Shown here in pieces: positions 36,501 to 47,799 of a DNA stretch of 64,000 nucleotides. The stretch comes from Oenanthe sinensis. Lineage: Eukaryota > Streptophyta > Magnoliopsida > Apiales > Apiaceae. Location: assembly GCA_028671895.1 (NCBI GenBank), contig CM053806.1:19169001-19233000 (forward strand). Reading direction: 5' to 3'. The position numbers and the translations under genes were made by a program. Position 1 is the stretch's first letter. Each line of letters begins with the position of its first letter. The notes under the pieces are model-generated. The model was not told the origin of the DNA. It worked only from the letters and a program-made list of their open reading frames with translations, and searched no databases.

Positions 36501-39500
36501 AATATGAACACTATGGTGGACCCAAAAATGGGAGAGAGCCACCAAGTGATTAAAAAATTGGACATTGTGATCGATCCAAAAATAGGAGAGAGACGCCCAG
36601 TGATCCACACTTCAAATCCAATTAAATGGGATTTTGAGGAGGGATGTGTTAAAAATTGTTAACGGAGGAATTTGTGAAAACAAATTTCAGAGGGTTGCTG
36701 GAATTATGGTGGTTGATGACGATGAACGACGTAGGTCGGTGGAGATGTGACTGAGACTGCTTGGTTGAAGAGCTTAGCCCACAAGAATTAGGGTTCTTGA
36801 GAGCCAATGTCAGAGCTTACCAAACAATGTGCTTACGTACCCTATTTATAGGGATCAAGCCAAACATAGTTCTTGGAAAGTTGGAACCTAATTAGATTAG
36901 GTTTCCCCTCCTAGAGCGATTAGGCCTCCGCCTTAAGTGCTCCCAAGTGTAGACCTTTGAGGCCCAACTTCTTTAATGGAACGTGGCGGCCTAGGCCTAA
37001 CCCATCGTTGACCATAATGAGCTTAATAGGCTAGTCTCCTGGAAGTGTCACTAGAGACGGGGCAACTAGACCCCCCTAACTGGGTGATAACCCAATTAGC
37101 CTGGATGGAGCCTAGCCTTCAGCAGCAACAAGTGTTTGACACCTTCAAGTAATATGAATTGGGCTTATGTCTTGAAATGGGCTTCGAGTAATGATTTTGG
37201 CATTGTGTGGACCTCAAGTAGGTGAGGCTCATAGCAAGTAGGCGAGGCTGATGAAGATTGGTCCTAGGTCGTTTGTCTTCATAATATTATCCACTTGTTT
37301 GAGTTGTCCTGATGAGATGAACACCCAAATAGCTGAGGTCTCTAAACGGACGAGGACTTCAAATGGGCTGATTACCACTTCAAACTGGGCGAGGCCTCTA
37401 ACAGGCGAGGCCTATCATGCTGGGCGAGATTCTTCGAGAGTGAGAGGCCGTCGAGAGTGAGAAGTTGTTGAGAGTGAAAGGCTCTTTAATTAATGGGAGG
37501 CAGATTTTGACTATAACAAAAATATAATATGGATATATAATATGATCCAATCACTTCCAACTCCTAAGAAGGCACCGGAGAAGAACCTTTGCCATTTGGC
37601 TATTTAGGACTCCTCATCGTTATTTTTCAAGGAACATAAACTTTACTCCAAATCTATACTATACTACTATAAGCGAAACATGGTTTTATTGTTGGTTTGA
37701 TATAGTAGTTTGGTTGGTTACACTTTCTAAAAAAATAGTTATTATTAATTTATCTATTTTAAGTTTTAAAATAACAACTAATTAATTAAATCTCATGAAT
37801 GATATAATATTATAATTCTTCTATCTATATTAAATTTTAAAGTGAAACATGATTTTATTGTTGGTTTGGTATAGTAGTTTGGTTGGTTTGTTACCGTTTC
37901 TAAAAAATTAGTTTGGTTATATTAAATCTTAATATTATATTATATCTAAATTATAACCTAAAATTTATATTTATATTAAGAATTCTATTTACGATCTAAC
38001 TTTTATGTAATATAGTTGTATCAAATACAATCTATTTACAGAATTCAGTTTCTCCACCACTAAAACTCTTTAATTCATTTAAAATAACAAATAATTAATT
38101 AAATCTCATGAATGATGTAATATTATTATTCTTTTATCTATATTCAATTTTATTAAAATTATATACTAAATACAATCTAAGTATCTCAATTTAATCACCC
38201 TCAAACGATCAAATTCATTTAAAATTGTCACTCATAATCGAATCTCACAAATATTATAATATTATTATTAATGTATCTATTTTAAGTTTTAAAATAACAA
38301 CTGATTAATTAAATCTCATGAATGATATAATATTATTATTCTTCTATCTATATTAAATTTTATACCAAATATAATTTAAGTATTTTAACTTAATCACCGC
38401 TCAAATTATTCCATTCATTAAAATATTTTAAAAAATTTAAAGAAATAGAAGCAAACTAACATAGTAATCTACTTAAAATACACAACAACGTAGATGTTTC
38501 AAAGATTGGCCGGCTGTTACTTGACCAAGAACCCTGTTCATAAGGTCCAGATTTATCAATTTGCATGCCTTTCTTCTTTACTGTTCAAGCTATATAAAGT
38601 GGTCTGAGAAAGTATCACAATAAGTGGCATAATGACATAATCAATTGTATTTTGCATCTTTGCACATATTTATAGCCCAATTGAAGTACATCCAGCATTT
38701 TAGGAGTGATGAACTGCTTACAACATGCTATACTTGACACTTTTATCTAAATCAAATTCACAGGATGGTGCCTTGGTGGTGTTATAAGTAGTATTTCCTA
38801 TGCTGACTACATAAGAGGGTAGGTTTTTATGCTTACAATTTTGAATGCAGTGCCCACCATTTCGGTTAAGCTACCAAGGATTAGGAGAACCCTTATGCTT
38901 TGCAGCATTTGGCCCATTTGCTACTACAGCTTTTTATCTACTACAGAGTAGCACAAGGTTTGATAAATTTATGCAGTTTCACTCTAATAGCGAGATTAGA
39001 ATATAATTACCTTAAACTAATCTGGAATAATAACACATTAAAGAGAGCTTCCAATAAATGGCACAATCCTCTGCGCGTCACTTCTTGTTGGCTTCACTAC
39101 AACACTCATTCTTTTCTGCAGTCACTTTCATCAGGTAATCTCCCTCTCTTTATTATTCCAGCAATCTTTGTTCTAATTGTTTGGCTAGTTCCTCAACCTT
39201 ATGATGGACATTTCAGATAAATGAAGATATACCTGTAGGTAAACTGTCCCCCTTGGTGAGTAAACTCCCCATTAAAGTCAAATATAATTAAAGAAATTGG
39301 GGAACAAGAAAATCACTTTTTCTTTGGGTATTCAGGTAAGGCTTGGCACAAATGCTGGTTCAGAAATAGTGAAAGTAGCAGTGATAGCACTCTATGCACT
39401 TCTATTTGCATTTGGCCTTGAGAGAGCTCTGCCCTTTTCTTCAGTTGCAAGTCATTAACTCTAGTTTTAAAAATATGCTTTCAATTTCATTCTGTAATTT

Positions 39501-39982
39501 TTTTTCTCGTCTGTATTCTGCTGACTCTGTCTTGAATGTGTTTATGGTTCCATTGCAGTTACTTTGTGCCCTTACATTACCTGTTGGCAATCTTGTGGTT
39601 AGATTTGTTGGTGAGAATCACGAGGTCAGTATTAAACTATTTAAACTTTCAAGTGAATTGCTAAAGGAATGTTATGGTAGTTTGAATTTCCTAATAAAAA
39701 CAGTATATCTCTCTTTATTAAATGAGGAATAGGAGAGTAGAGACTTGAGGTCAAGTGATTATGAAAAGCACTACGTAACACCCCCAACAAGTTTCCTGCT
39801 TTACGGCTATGTTTTCCTTAATTGAATATGTTTGCACAAATTCGATTTTTAAGGAAAAAAATAAGATCTTTATGGCGAAGTATTTCTGTGTGAGACTGCA
39901 TACCATATTTGGAGCTGCTTTGGCTGCGGGGCTAGTGGTTGCCAGAATGATCCCAGGAAGACTTGTAGCTGGTGGTCCCTGA
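33502..39982 (+). CDS. ABC4: 2-carboxy-1,4-naphthoquinone phytyltransferase, chloroplastic (UbiA/MenA family)
   Basis: The enzyme attaches a phytyl chain to the naphthoate ring in phylloquinone synthesis, in plastid membranes. Eleven exons: 33502-33596, 34339-34582, 35087-35190, 35650-35721, 35797-35935, 38851-38957, 39044-39134, 39217-39255, 39336-39446, 39559-39624, 39854-39982. They sum to 1197 nt, 398 aa, and all phases agree. The N-terminal ~100 residues are transit-like. Membrane segments begin with IKLPIYSVALVPITVGSAAAY. The UbiA Asp-rich motif NDVYDFDTGAD is at 149-159, and CPPFRLSYQGLGEPLCFAAFG follows at 219. The second substrate-site region GKLSPLVRLGT spans exons 8-9. Exon 9 may end at 39443 (GT) or 39446 (GC donor); I use the latter because it keeps family spacing. 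The Met at 33502 is first; Met3 or Met5 are alternatives. Gene symbol follows the Arabidopsis name. Confidence 0.9.
36447..36610. repeat. Three-copy ~55-bp tandem repeat in ABC4 intron 5
   Basis: Units with GTGGACCCAAAAA and GAGAGCCACC start near 36456, 36511 and 36562; the third is diverged. The period is 51-55 bases. It lies just upstream of the solo LTR. Confidence 0.7.
36652..37523 (-). mobile_element. Solo LTR in ABC4 intron 5, probable minus orientation
   Basis: The LTR proper is 36657-37518 (862 bp). It starts TGTTAACGG and ends CTATAACA, giving TGTTA/TAACA terminal repeats, and is flanked on both sides by AAAAT (36652-36656 and 37519-37523), a perfect 5-bp duplication. It is GC-richer than the intron around it. 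On the minus strand a TATA box (CCTATAAATAGGG, about 36840-36852) is followed by leader-like sequence, which suggests the LTR reads leftward. No internal retrotransposon sequence is present, so it looks like the product of LTR-LTR recombination. Superfamily is not determinable. Confidence 0.8.
37640..38420. repeat. Diverged dispersed direct repeats in ABC4 intron 5
   Basis: AAATCTCATGAATGATATAA with a following TCTATCTATATT stretch recurs at about 37788, 38100 and 38319. TATCTATTTTAAGTTTTAAA occurs at about 37752 and 38275. TTTTATTGTTGGTTTG(A/G)TAT occurs at about 37685 and 37855. The layout suggests partly duplicated AT-rich repeat units of uncertain origin. Confidence 0.55.
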
Positions 39983-42900
39983 GGAAGCTGTGAAACTATA
40001 TTACGGAAAATTTATCCATGAAGATATCAATCATGTACCCAGGTCGTGTATCTTATGTTTGGTTAAATTGAATTCTTCAGACTTCAAGAGTTCAGACAGC
40101 AGACAAAGTTGTGGTCTGAACAACATGTGAGTGATTTTTTGAAGCACCAAACAAAGAACTACTGACCTCCGGTTGCATTCATGCTTCAAGTCAAGCAATT
40201 TAGGTTTAAGGATTCAGGTCCTTTGTTGATCATGCTTAGAATGCTGGTTTAGTGTTTAATGCCAGACTTGGATATTTAGAGTTTGCAACGAAATTTAGTA
40301 CATTTTGATTTCCTGGTGTTTTTTACGCCCTTTACCTAGTCATGTTTAACTAGTTTGATTTTGATACAAGCAAGCAGAATGTTATAGCTTTGATATTGCT
40401 GATCAAATTCCATGCCATAGCTTTGCGATATTGCTTATGAGAATCAATTACAGTATATTCGAAAATATCTGTTGTTTTAACGAGTCCAACATCGACTCTT
40501 TGTAAAAAATACAAGTATTTGGTGCCAGCTTATGCATCATCTGTTATTTGATTTATTTCTAGCATGTTATGATTCATGCAAATATGACATCTTCAAACTC
40601 TCTGCTAAAGTACTTCCATTTTCACACTTCACCAACAGTCCTAAGTTTAAAAACTTTTAAAAAGTGGGTCTTACACCTTGGAAAACTTAAACCTCGTGTA
40701 AATATTCATCATCGGCTTTTATGTCTTTCTGCCAACCAGTCACACTTTTGGTGGGAGGATATTTGCAACATAAAGATAAGCCAGATTCACAGTTATAACT
40801 CTTTAACATCTTCGCTAGACAAAATCACAATGAAAAACTTATTTTGTTCGTATTTCGGCCACTGCAAGTCTGCAACTGTTTGAACGATATGAAGCAATAT
40901 ATACATGATTTCCAATCTTCACAGGATGTTATTATTAATATTTCAAAACTTGCAGTACATTCCAAGCAATAAATTTTGCAAAAGAAAAGCATCTGCAGAC
41001 TGCGGATATACCTTGTCAGAAAATAACAAATTTCCCTTGCAGTTCTACCAAGCTGGGAGCATCACACATGCAGGGTAGCAGATATTTGCATCAAATGTCA
41101 CATGCTTAATAGTGTGATTGTATAGATTTTGTTAAAACCGTCATGTTTCTATTTGTAACACTTAAATAATAGTATACTGATTGTGCATCTGTTTATAAAA
41201 GAATACAAAAAAAATTATATACTACCTGCAGATTGAGATGCTGACATGCATTTGACTTGTGTGTAGCCAGACACGGAGTCCTTTACACAACATAGATATT
41301 TAACTTGGTCGGAGATTCATTTGGCTGAAATAAACAAAGTCCTGCTGGACTGTGCTGTTCTTCTATTTCTTTTTACAGCAATGCAGTTTACTGTTAGCAT
41401 CAAACTAGTTCTCTAATTAATGATTTTTTTTCAAGACAAGACATTTTTCCCTGTACTGAAATGCATCATTTGGAAATCAATATCTAATTTAGAGAAGGCA
41501 TCTTCTTCCACAACTATACTTACCAGGTGATATGAAAAAACCGAACTTGAAATCAGATATAGAGAATACCCTTTTGCAAGGGTTCTGGATTAGTTTCGGC
41601 ATGTAATGGTCAAGGATACATCATAGGACTAGTAAAACTAAAAGCCCATACCATACAGTCTGCAATTCAAGCATAGTCAGGACAATAAATATACTAGCAA
41701 AATGGATAAACGTGTTAAAAAATAATATATTCATTTTTAAAAAAAAATAGATGCAAGGAGATGCAGTGAAGCGTGAAGGAATCAAGCGTATTGGTTGTCC
41801 CAACTCACAACACAAGTATAAGCTGGAAATTTTAGCTACATACATATTTATACACACAAAAACATGAATAAAACCAAAAGAGGAACTGATACTTGCCTTC
41901 TCAATGAGACTGCAGTTTTAGGAAGTGTATTGTATCAGTTGATTCTATACATTGGCGTATAACCTGTAATAAGATATACGACAGCGGGTAGAAAAAATTT
42001 CAAATGTGTAAACCCAGAGAGGAATTAAAAGATTAATAGGCAGCTGCAAAAATATCAACATAATGCAAGTTTGTGTTATTCATTCTTCCTAATTTTCTAT
42101 CTGTTCCAGTAAAAGTGAGCAGATCATAGCATCGAGGAGACGATGTCAGCAGATAAGAAACTGGAGGGAGTAGATAAAGAATGTCTCGATCAAAGAATAT
42201 TGATCCTGGTGATATTTAAACACCCAACAAAAGTGGGTAACATGAATTAGATGCATGTAACTTCAGCATCTGCAATTCATAAAATATATGATTTTGGAAC
42301 ACATAATGAAGTTAATTTATTTGATCTAACATCCACCGAAGCCGTTCCTAATGTTTTTAACTTGTACTCTATGTTAACAGTTGTTACTTTTATGTGACAA
42401 AAGTGTGGCACATTCATACCCCTCCCCCTCACACACGCCCACAAATAAAACTAAGGGAAACAGAGAACTCTCTGAGGTCCTTCCTTTAATGGTTATTGCT
42501 GTTTGTTTTCTAGTTATGGTTCCATTTAGAAGAATCATGACTTATTACTGCATACAATGTGACAGTCCAACGCAACTGCTCATGTGAATCATATGCTACA
42601 CTAATTTGTATACGGGAAAAATAGATAACATTTCATCGAACTTACACGTGCTCAATGGATTTTTCATTAACTGAAAATGAGAGTACAAAATGTGTTTTAT
42701 TTTATAAGAATTTTGGAAAAGAATCCCCTTTTCAATGTTATGAAAATACAATGGAACAAGAAAATAAAATACCGCAACCTTATCTAAATCTCACACAACT
42801 CTCTCTTACATAATAAAAGAGAAGATTGTCTTACATTTATGTGTCCTGTAAAATTGTAGTTCTATGGAGTCAAAGTTTAACAATCTAGTGTCAGAAGCCT

Positions 42901-43140
42901 GCCTATCGGACAAATTAACAAAAATGATACAAGCTAAAAGACATATGATAAGGTATCACTCTCATGTCTCCAGTGTTTTCCTCTTGACAGAGTAAAACTT
43001 GCAAGAAATACTTACAAGTATGAAGGTATCAAGCAGCAAATTCATCATCTCCCTTCTGATTGGGCAGTTTCAAATTTATAAACTTGAAAAGTGAAACCTA
43101 TACAGAACTGGTATCAAAGCACAGAGCTTTTTCTAGTTCT
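39983..43140. other. Intergenic DNA between ABC4 and the PPR gene (convergent 3' ends)
   Basis: The first few hundred bases should be the ABC4 3' UTR, and the bases just below 43141 the 3' side of the PPR gene. I see no further coding region with family features, no RNA gene and no clear mobile element. The base composition is ordinary for AT-rich plant intergenic DNA. Confidence 0.5.
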
Positions 43141-44793
43141 TTACCAGCTAAGAGCTTGCTCTTTTTTCAAATTTTTATCGTTCATAAGCCGTCTTATTTT
43201 CTCTGCAGATTCCCACTTCCCCAGTGCAGCGAATATACTCGACAACGCAACATAACCCGCGTAGGACAATGGGTACAATTTAATAAGGTGTTCCGCTGCC
43301 ATTCTTCCCATTTCCATGTTTCCATGAATTCTAGAAACACCTAGTAAGGCATTCCAAACACGACTATCAGGTTCGCAGGGCATCCTCTTGAGCTGCTTTA
43401 GCACCTCATCAAAATGTCCAGCTCGACCCAGAAGATCAATTAAGCATGCATAATGTTCTTGATCCGGAAAGATACCATAGTCACTTGTAATGGATTCAAA
43501 AAGGCAAAGGCCCTCCTATACAAGCCCCGAGTGGCTGCAAGCATTTAAAATGACAATAAAAGTTATTCTATCTGGCTGCAAGCCAGTACTTACCATGTAT
43601 CTAAACATTTGTATTGCTTCTTCACCAAAACCGTGTTGTGCCAAGGCAGATAAAACTGTGTTCCACAGTATAATATCATTTTTATCACCCATAACATCAA
43701 AAACCCCTTGTCCTATTCGTAACTTTCCACACTTTGAATACATGTCAATGAGAGAGCTCACTACAATTGTATTAGGTCTGAAATTACTTTTTATAAAAAA
43801 TGCATGAATTTCTTCACCATGCTTAAGTGATGGTATACTAGCACAAGCACACAGGCAACTACTAAAAGTGAATTGATCTGGCTTAACTCGAGACCTTATC
43901 ATTGTTGTAAATAATTCAAGGGCCTCATATCCCATATTCTTTCTAGCATATCCTGAGACTAAAGCAGTCCAAGAGACAGAATTTTTCTCAGGCATAGCAT
44001 TAAAAAATTCCCTAGCTAATCTCATCTCTCCCCACTTAGCATATCCAGAAACCAAGGTGGTCCAAGTAAAAACATCCCTAACTTTCATCTCATCAAACAA
44101 TCTTCTCGAGTCTCCTAATTCCCTGCAAGTTGCATATGCATCAACAATAGAACTTGCAATTACCACATTCGACAAAAACCCATCAACCAAAACCCGACAA
44201 TGAACCTGCTTAGTAAACCCAAAATCCTTAAATTTCACACAAACAGTCAAAACCCCAGAAAAACTAAACTCATTAAACCCAATCGACGACCTCCTCAACT
44301 CCTTAAAAAACCTCACACACTCACCATACTCCCCACTCTTAGCATACCCAATAACCATACTATTCCACGACACAACATCCTTCACCGGCATTTTATCAAA
44401 CAACTTCCTAGAATGTCCAACCATCCCTAACTTAACATACCCAGAAACCATATTATTCCAAGAATACAAATTTCTCTCAGACATTTTATCAAACAGTTGG
44501 CGTGCAACAACATGATCACCACATTTACAGTACATACTAATTAAATGATTCAATAAAAACGTATTGGGGTGTTTCGAACCAGTAAGCTTCAAATGAAGAT
44601 GAACCCATTTGCCCTCTTTCAAAGACCTAGAATCAGCACATTCACGTAAAAGAAAAGCTAGTGTATTTGAGTCTAAACGAGTACCTTTACGAGCAATAAT
44701 ATCTAGACAATGAATGGCTTGTTTGAATTGACCTTGAGAGCAAAGATTGATGATAGATTGAACAATACATGGGCGCTTAGAGAAATTGGGCAT
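43141..44793 (-). pseudogene. Pentatricopeptide repeat (PLS/E-type) gene with an in-frame stop
   Basis: PPR proteins of this class bind organelle RNA, often for C-to-U editing. The first 425 codons contain successive PPR motifs (NLYSWNNMVSGYVKLGMV, DVVSWNSMVIGYAKSGEY, NSVSWTALVSGYARKNMG, NTIVVSSLIDMYSKCGKL) and end HSGLV at a TAG (43516-43518). The same frame continues for 124 codons with unbroken homology-like text (DQEHYACLIDLLGRAGHFDE, EPDSRVWNALLGVSRIHGN, an E-type end) to a TAA at 43141. Most relatives have Glu or Gln at the TAG position. The tail also ends at ALSW, earlier than many E-class members, and no DYW domain follows. The overall text resembles the Arabidopsis At2g21090 group as I recall it. 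A functional truncated protein cannot be excluded. Confidence 0.85.
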
Positions 44794-46025
44794 TGCATGA
44801 CACCATGTGAGATGGGTTTTTTAGGATTCATTTAGTTGTTTACAAGTTGTATGTAATGGTGTATGTATAGTAGATCCGGCGACCATCGCCGGCGTGTGTA
44901 TATGTGTATATTAGCAGTGTGAAGTTGCTGATTAGTGATTAGTGTGGATTTCAAACTTTAAGAAATTTCTCAGGTTTTGTTAGACTTTTGACATGAGGCT
45001 AAAGAAAACCATAAACATATTTATTATTAAAATTAAAATTTTATATTGAATAAATATAAAATTTTTAAATTTTATTCAATATAAAATAAATTTAATATTA
45101 AACCTAATTATATGTCATTGTTACTTATTAACATCAGTGTTCTCAGATTTAGCCCATAATTATGCGTTTTTTTAAAAATGTTTGATTTACGTGCTCAAAA
45201 TCGAAATTAGGCATTTTTTTTTAAAATCAGTCAAAATCGGTATCAGGTTGTATAAATCCGCCAAAATAGGGATTAGACGGCATAAATCGGTTAAAATAGA
45301 TTTTTTTTACTATTAATATTGAACTAGCGGTATTAATATTATATTTTTTTTAATTATTATTTATAATACTAACAATGATTTTTCATTATTAATATATATG
45401 TAAGTGATTTTAAAAAATTACATTTTATAGTTAATATAATTATAAAAATTAAAAATAATATTTAAATATATCCGATTAATATCCCGATTAATCTTTCCCA
45501 TTAATCCCCGATTTACCGATTAATCTCTAAAAAATACCCACACCGTTCTAGCACGCCTAACAATTTTTAGAACATTGAGTAACATACGTTTCAAAAATCG
45601 AAATAACAATTATTAGATATAAAGTATTTTATAATAATTTTAAATATAATATAATTATACTATTTATTTGTGTTTTTTAAAATCCTTTTATTAAATCTTT
45701 TTGTTAAAATTCATAATTGATATTTTATGAGTTAACATATAAAAAAGAAGAAGATAAAGAAGAGTTTACATTGATATACATCAAATATATTCGTTAAGTT
45801 AATGATGGAACATATTTATATTTATGGAATTAACACACATATACAAAATGCCATAAAATATAACGAAAACTAATATATAATATTATAAATAATTTATTTT
45901 AAATTAAAGTATTTCAAATGGTGTTTTGAATAAAGTGATGGTTACATTTTACTCCATTTAAGTATTTAACTTCTTGACTTTGATGATCCTCCTTGAATTT
46001 AATATATAATTATAAATTTATACTA

Positions 46026-46087
<62 letters not shown>

Positions 46088-46507
46088 GCAAGTGCTCAAA
46101 TACTAAATGTGTTAAGCATATGACTCATATCTCTTTTTTTATCTGGGTTCGAATCCTACTGAGAGGTTCACTAGAGATCAAAAAATTCAATTCTCCCCCC
46201 ACTTCGTGTACGAATTAAATGCTATTAATTAACCAAAATTATAATAAAAACTAGAAACTAATCTACCCCACATATTAATTTTATTCTTATAAAATCACAG
46301 CCACACATCTAACACGTACCCACAAATTATTTCTGTATTTTCTTTCTCTAACATCATCAGCACGTGCAAACATTATCCCTTCATCCTCATCCAAATTTTT
46401 TATCTTTATATCTGCATCTTTATCTCCTCGTATTGATTCACTGCAATTTTATGTTTTTTCATTTTCTTTCTAACCACACTCTCTAGATATATTATGTGTG
46501 TATATAT
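44794..46507. other. Intergenic AT-rich DNA with repeat fragments
   Basis: The PPR promoter should lie just above 44793. At 45040-45095 there is a short AT-rich palindrome (ATTTTATATTGAATAAAT against its inverse). The 45135-45580 stretch, with GTGTTCTCAGATTTAG and an inverted TGTTCTAAAAATTG at its far end and repeated CCGATTAATC motifs, looks like a decayed hAT-type non-autonomous element. A (TA)n tract lies at 46031-46083. Confidence 0.5.
46031..46083. repeat. (TA)n microsatellite
   Basis: About 26 uninterrupted TA units. Confidence 0.95.
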
Positions 46508-47624
46508 TGTTATTCCTAAGAACAATGTCAATATTTGGAGAATGAGGGGTTGAATACAAATATTAAAACTTTTTAGGGTATTTAATATTTGCTCTTGATG
46601 TTTGAAAGATTGACAAAATATGTTTGAACAAATAACTGAAAATTAAAATGAACAAGAGAGATTTAAAAATTACTGATGGATTGATTTTTTCATCAGATAT
46701 ATATTTTTGCTCAATGTTCCTAGGTTAAAAATAACCTAGCTTCGATTTTACAAAGTTAGAAAGAATCAACTGATCTTACAATGTGCTCTTGAACTTGATC
46801 AGTTGATTGTAGAAATATTGTCTAACTCTTCTCTTTTTCTAACAATGTTACTACACTTGTTTATATACTACAAGTGTATTTTACAATTCCTATTCTAGGA
46901 TTGTTTCTATCTGTCACTCTTTTTCCTTTTTCCTTTTTAGGAAAACAGACTTAAAAGACAGTTACTGATTGAGTCTTCACAGTCACCCTAGGCTGTCTTC
47001 CATATGTGTGCTTTTGTTCTCTGGATCTACAACTGATAGACTTTCTGTGTTGTCACAATCAATTGATAATTTGCTGTTAAGCATATCAATTGATTCATCC
47101 TTTAATCCATCAACTGATATTCTTCTTCGATTGATCTTTACATCCATCGATTGATAAGGAAAGACTTATCGACTGATAAATGATATCGATCGATATATAT
47201 CAATCGATGGGTCTTCACACTAGTTGATGGTCTTCAATTCCTGACTTGGCTTCTTCAATTGATCTCTCATCCATTGAGGCATCAATATCAATTGATCATC
47301 CTTCACTTGTGCAATTTCCTGTCTTCAAATAATTACAATTTGACAATTTAATTTACACATCAATTGATGATCTATATCAATCGACTCTAACATCAATTGA
47401 TAAGAATAATATCAATTGATTTACACCTTATCGATTGAAATAGATTAAGTACACCTATGCTACAGTCCAAATTATCAGTTGACTCATATAACATTTCAAC
47501 TGATAAATGGTTTCCTGATCAATTGATATTTATAAATTTCATATCAATTGATCAGTTATATAAAACAAAATTTCTATGATTCTAAGATTAATGTTATCAT
47601 CAAATTACATGTAGATTCCTAACA
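46508..47624 (-). repeat. 3' LTR of the 12.3-kb copia element
   Basis: The 1117-bp copy matches the 5' LTR at about 97% by eye. The decamer-rich U3 lies at about 47050-47560, with more than 15 perfect or near-perfect copies of the palindrome. Confidence 0.95.
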
Positions 47625-47638
47625 ATCTCCCCCTATTT
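47625..47638 (-). other. Polypurine tract
   Basis: On the minus strand AAATAGGGGGAGAT lies directly before the 3' LTR. It resembles the tract before the LTR at 2331 (AAATAAGGGAGAT). Confidence 0.9.
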
Positions 47639-47799
47639 GTGTCTGTGATATGAACAAGCATAAATCTACTTGATGATAACAAAACCCATAAAACAAGACA
47701 TTCAGATAGAATCAAGAAATTTAATTTGCACATTAATTTTGAAAAATACCAGATTGATAGATAACTCCTGCAAATAGCTTCCATGTCTTCATGATTTAA

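Noticed and set aside
43141..43404. Separate small PPR gene
   Set aside because: It is in the same frame as the upstream 425 codons, and only one TAG separates them, so it is the tail of the same gene.
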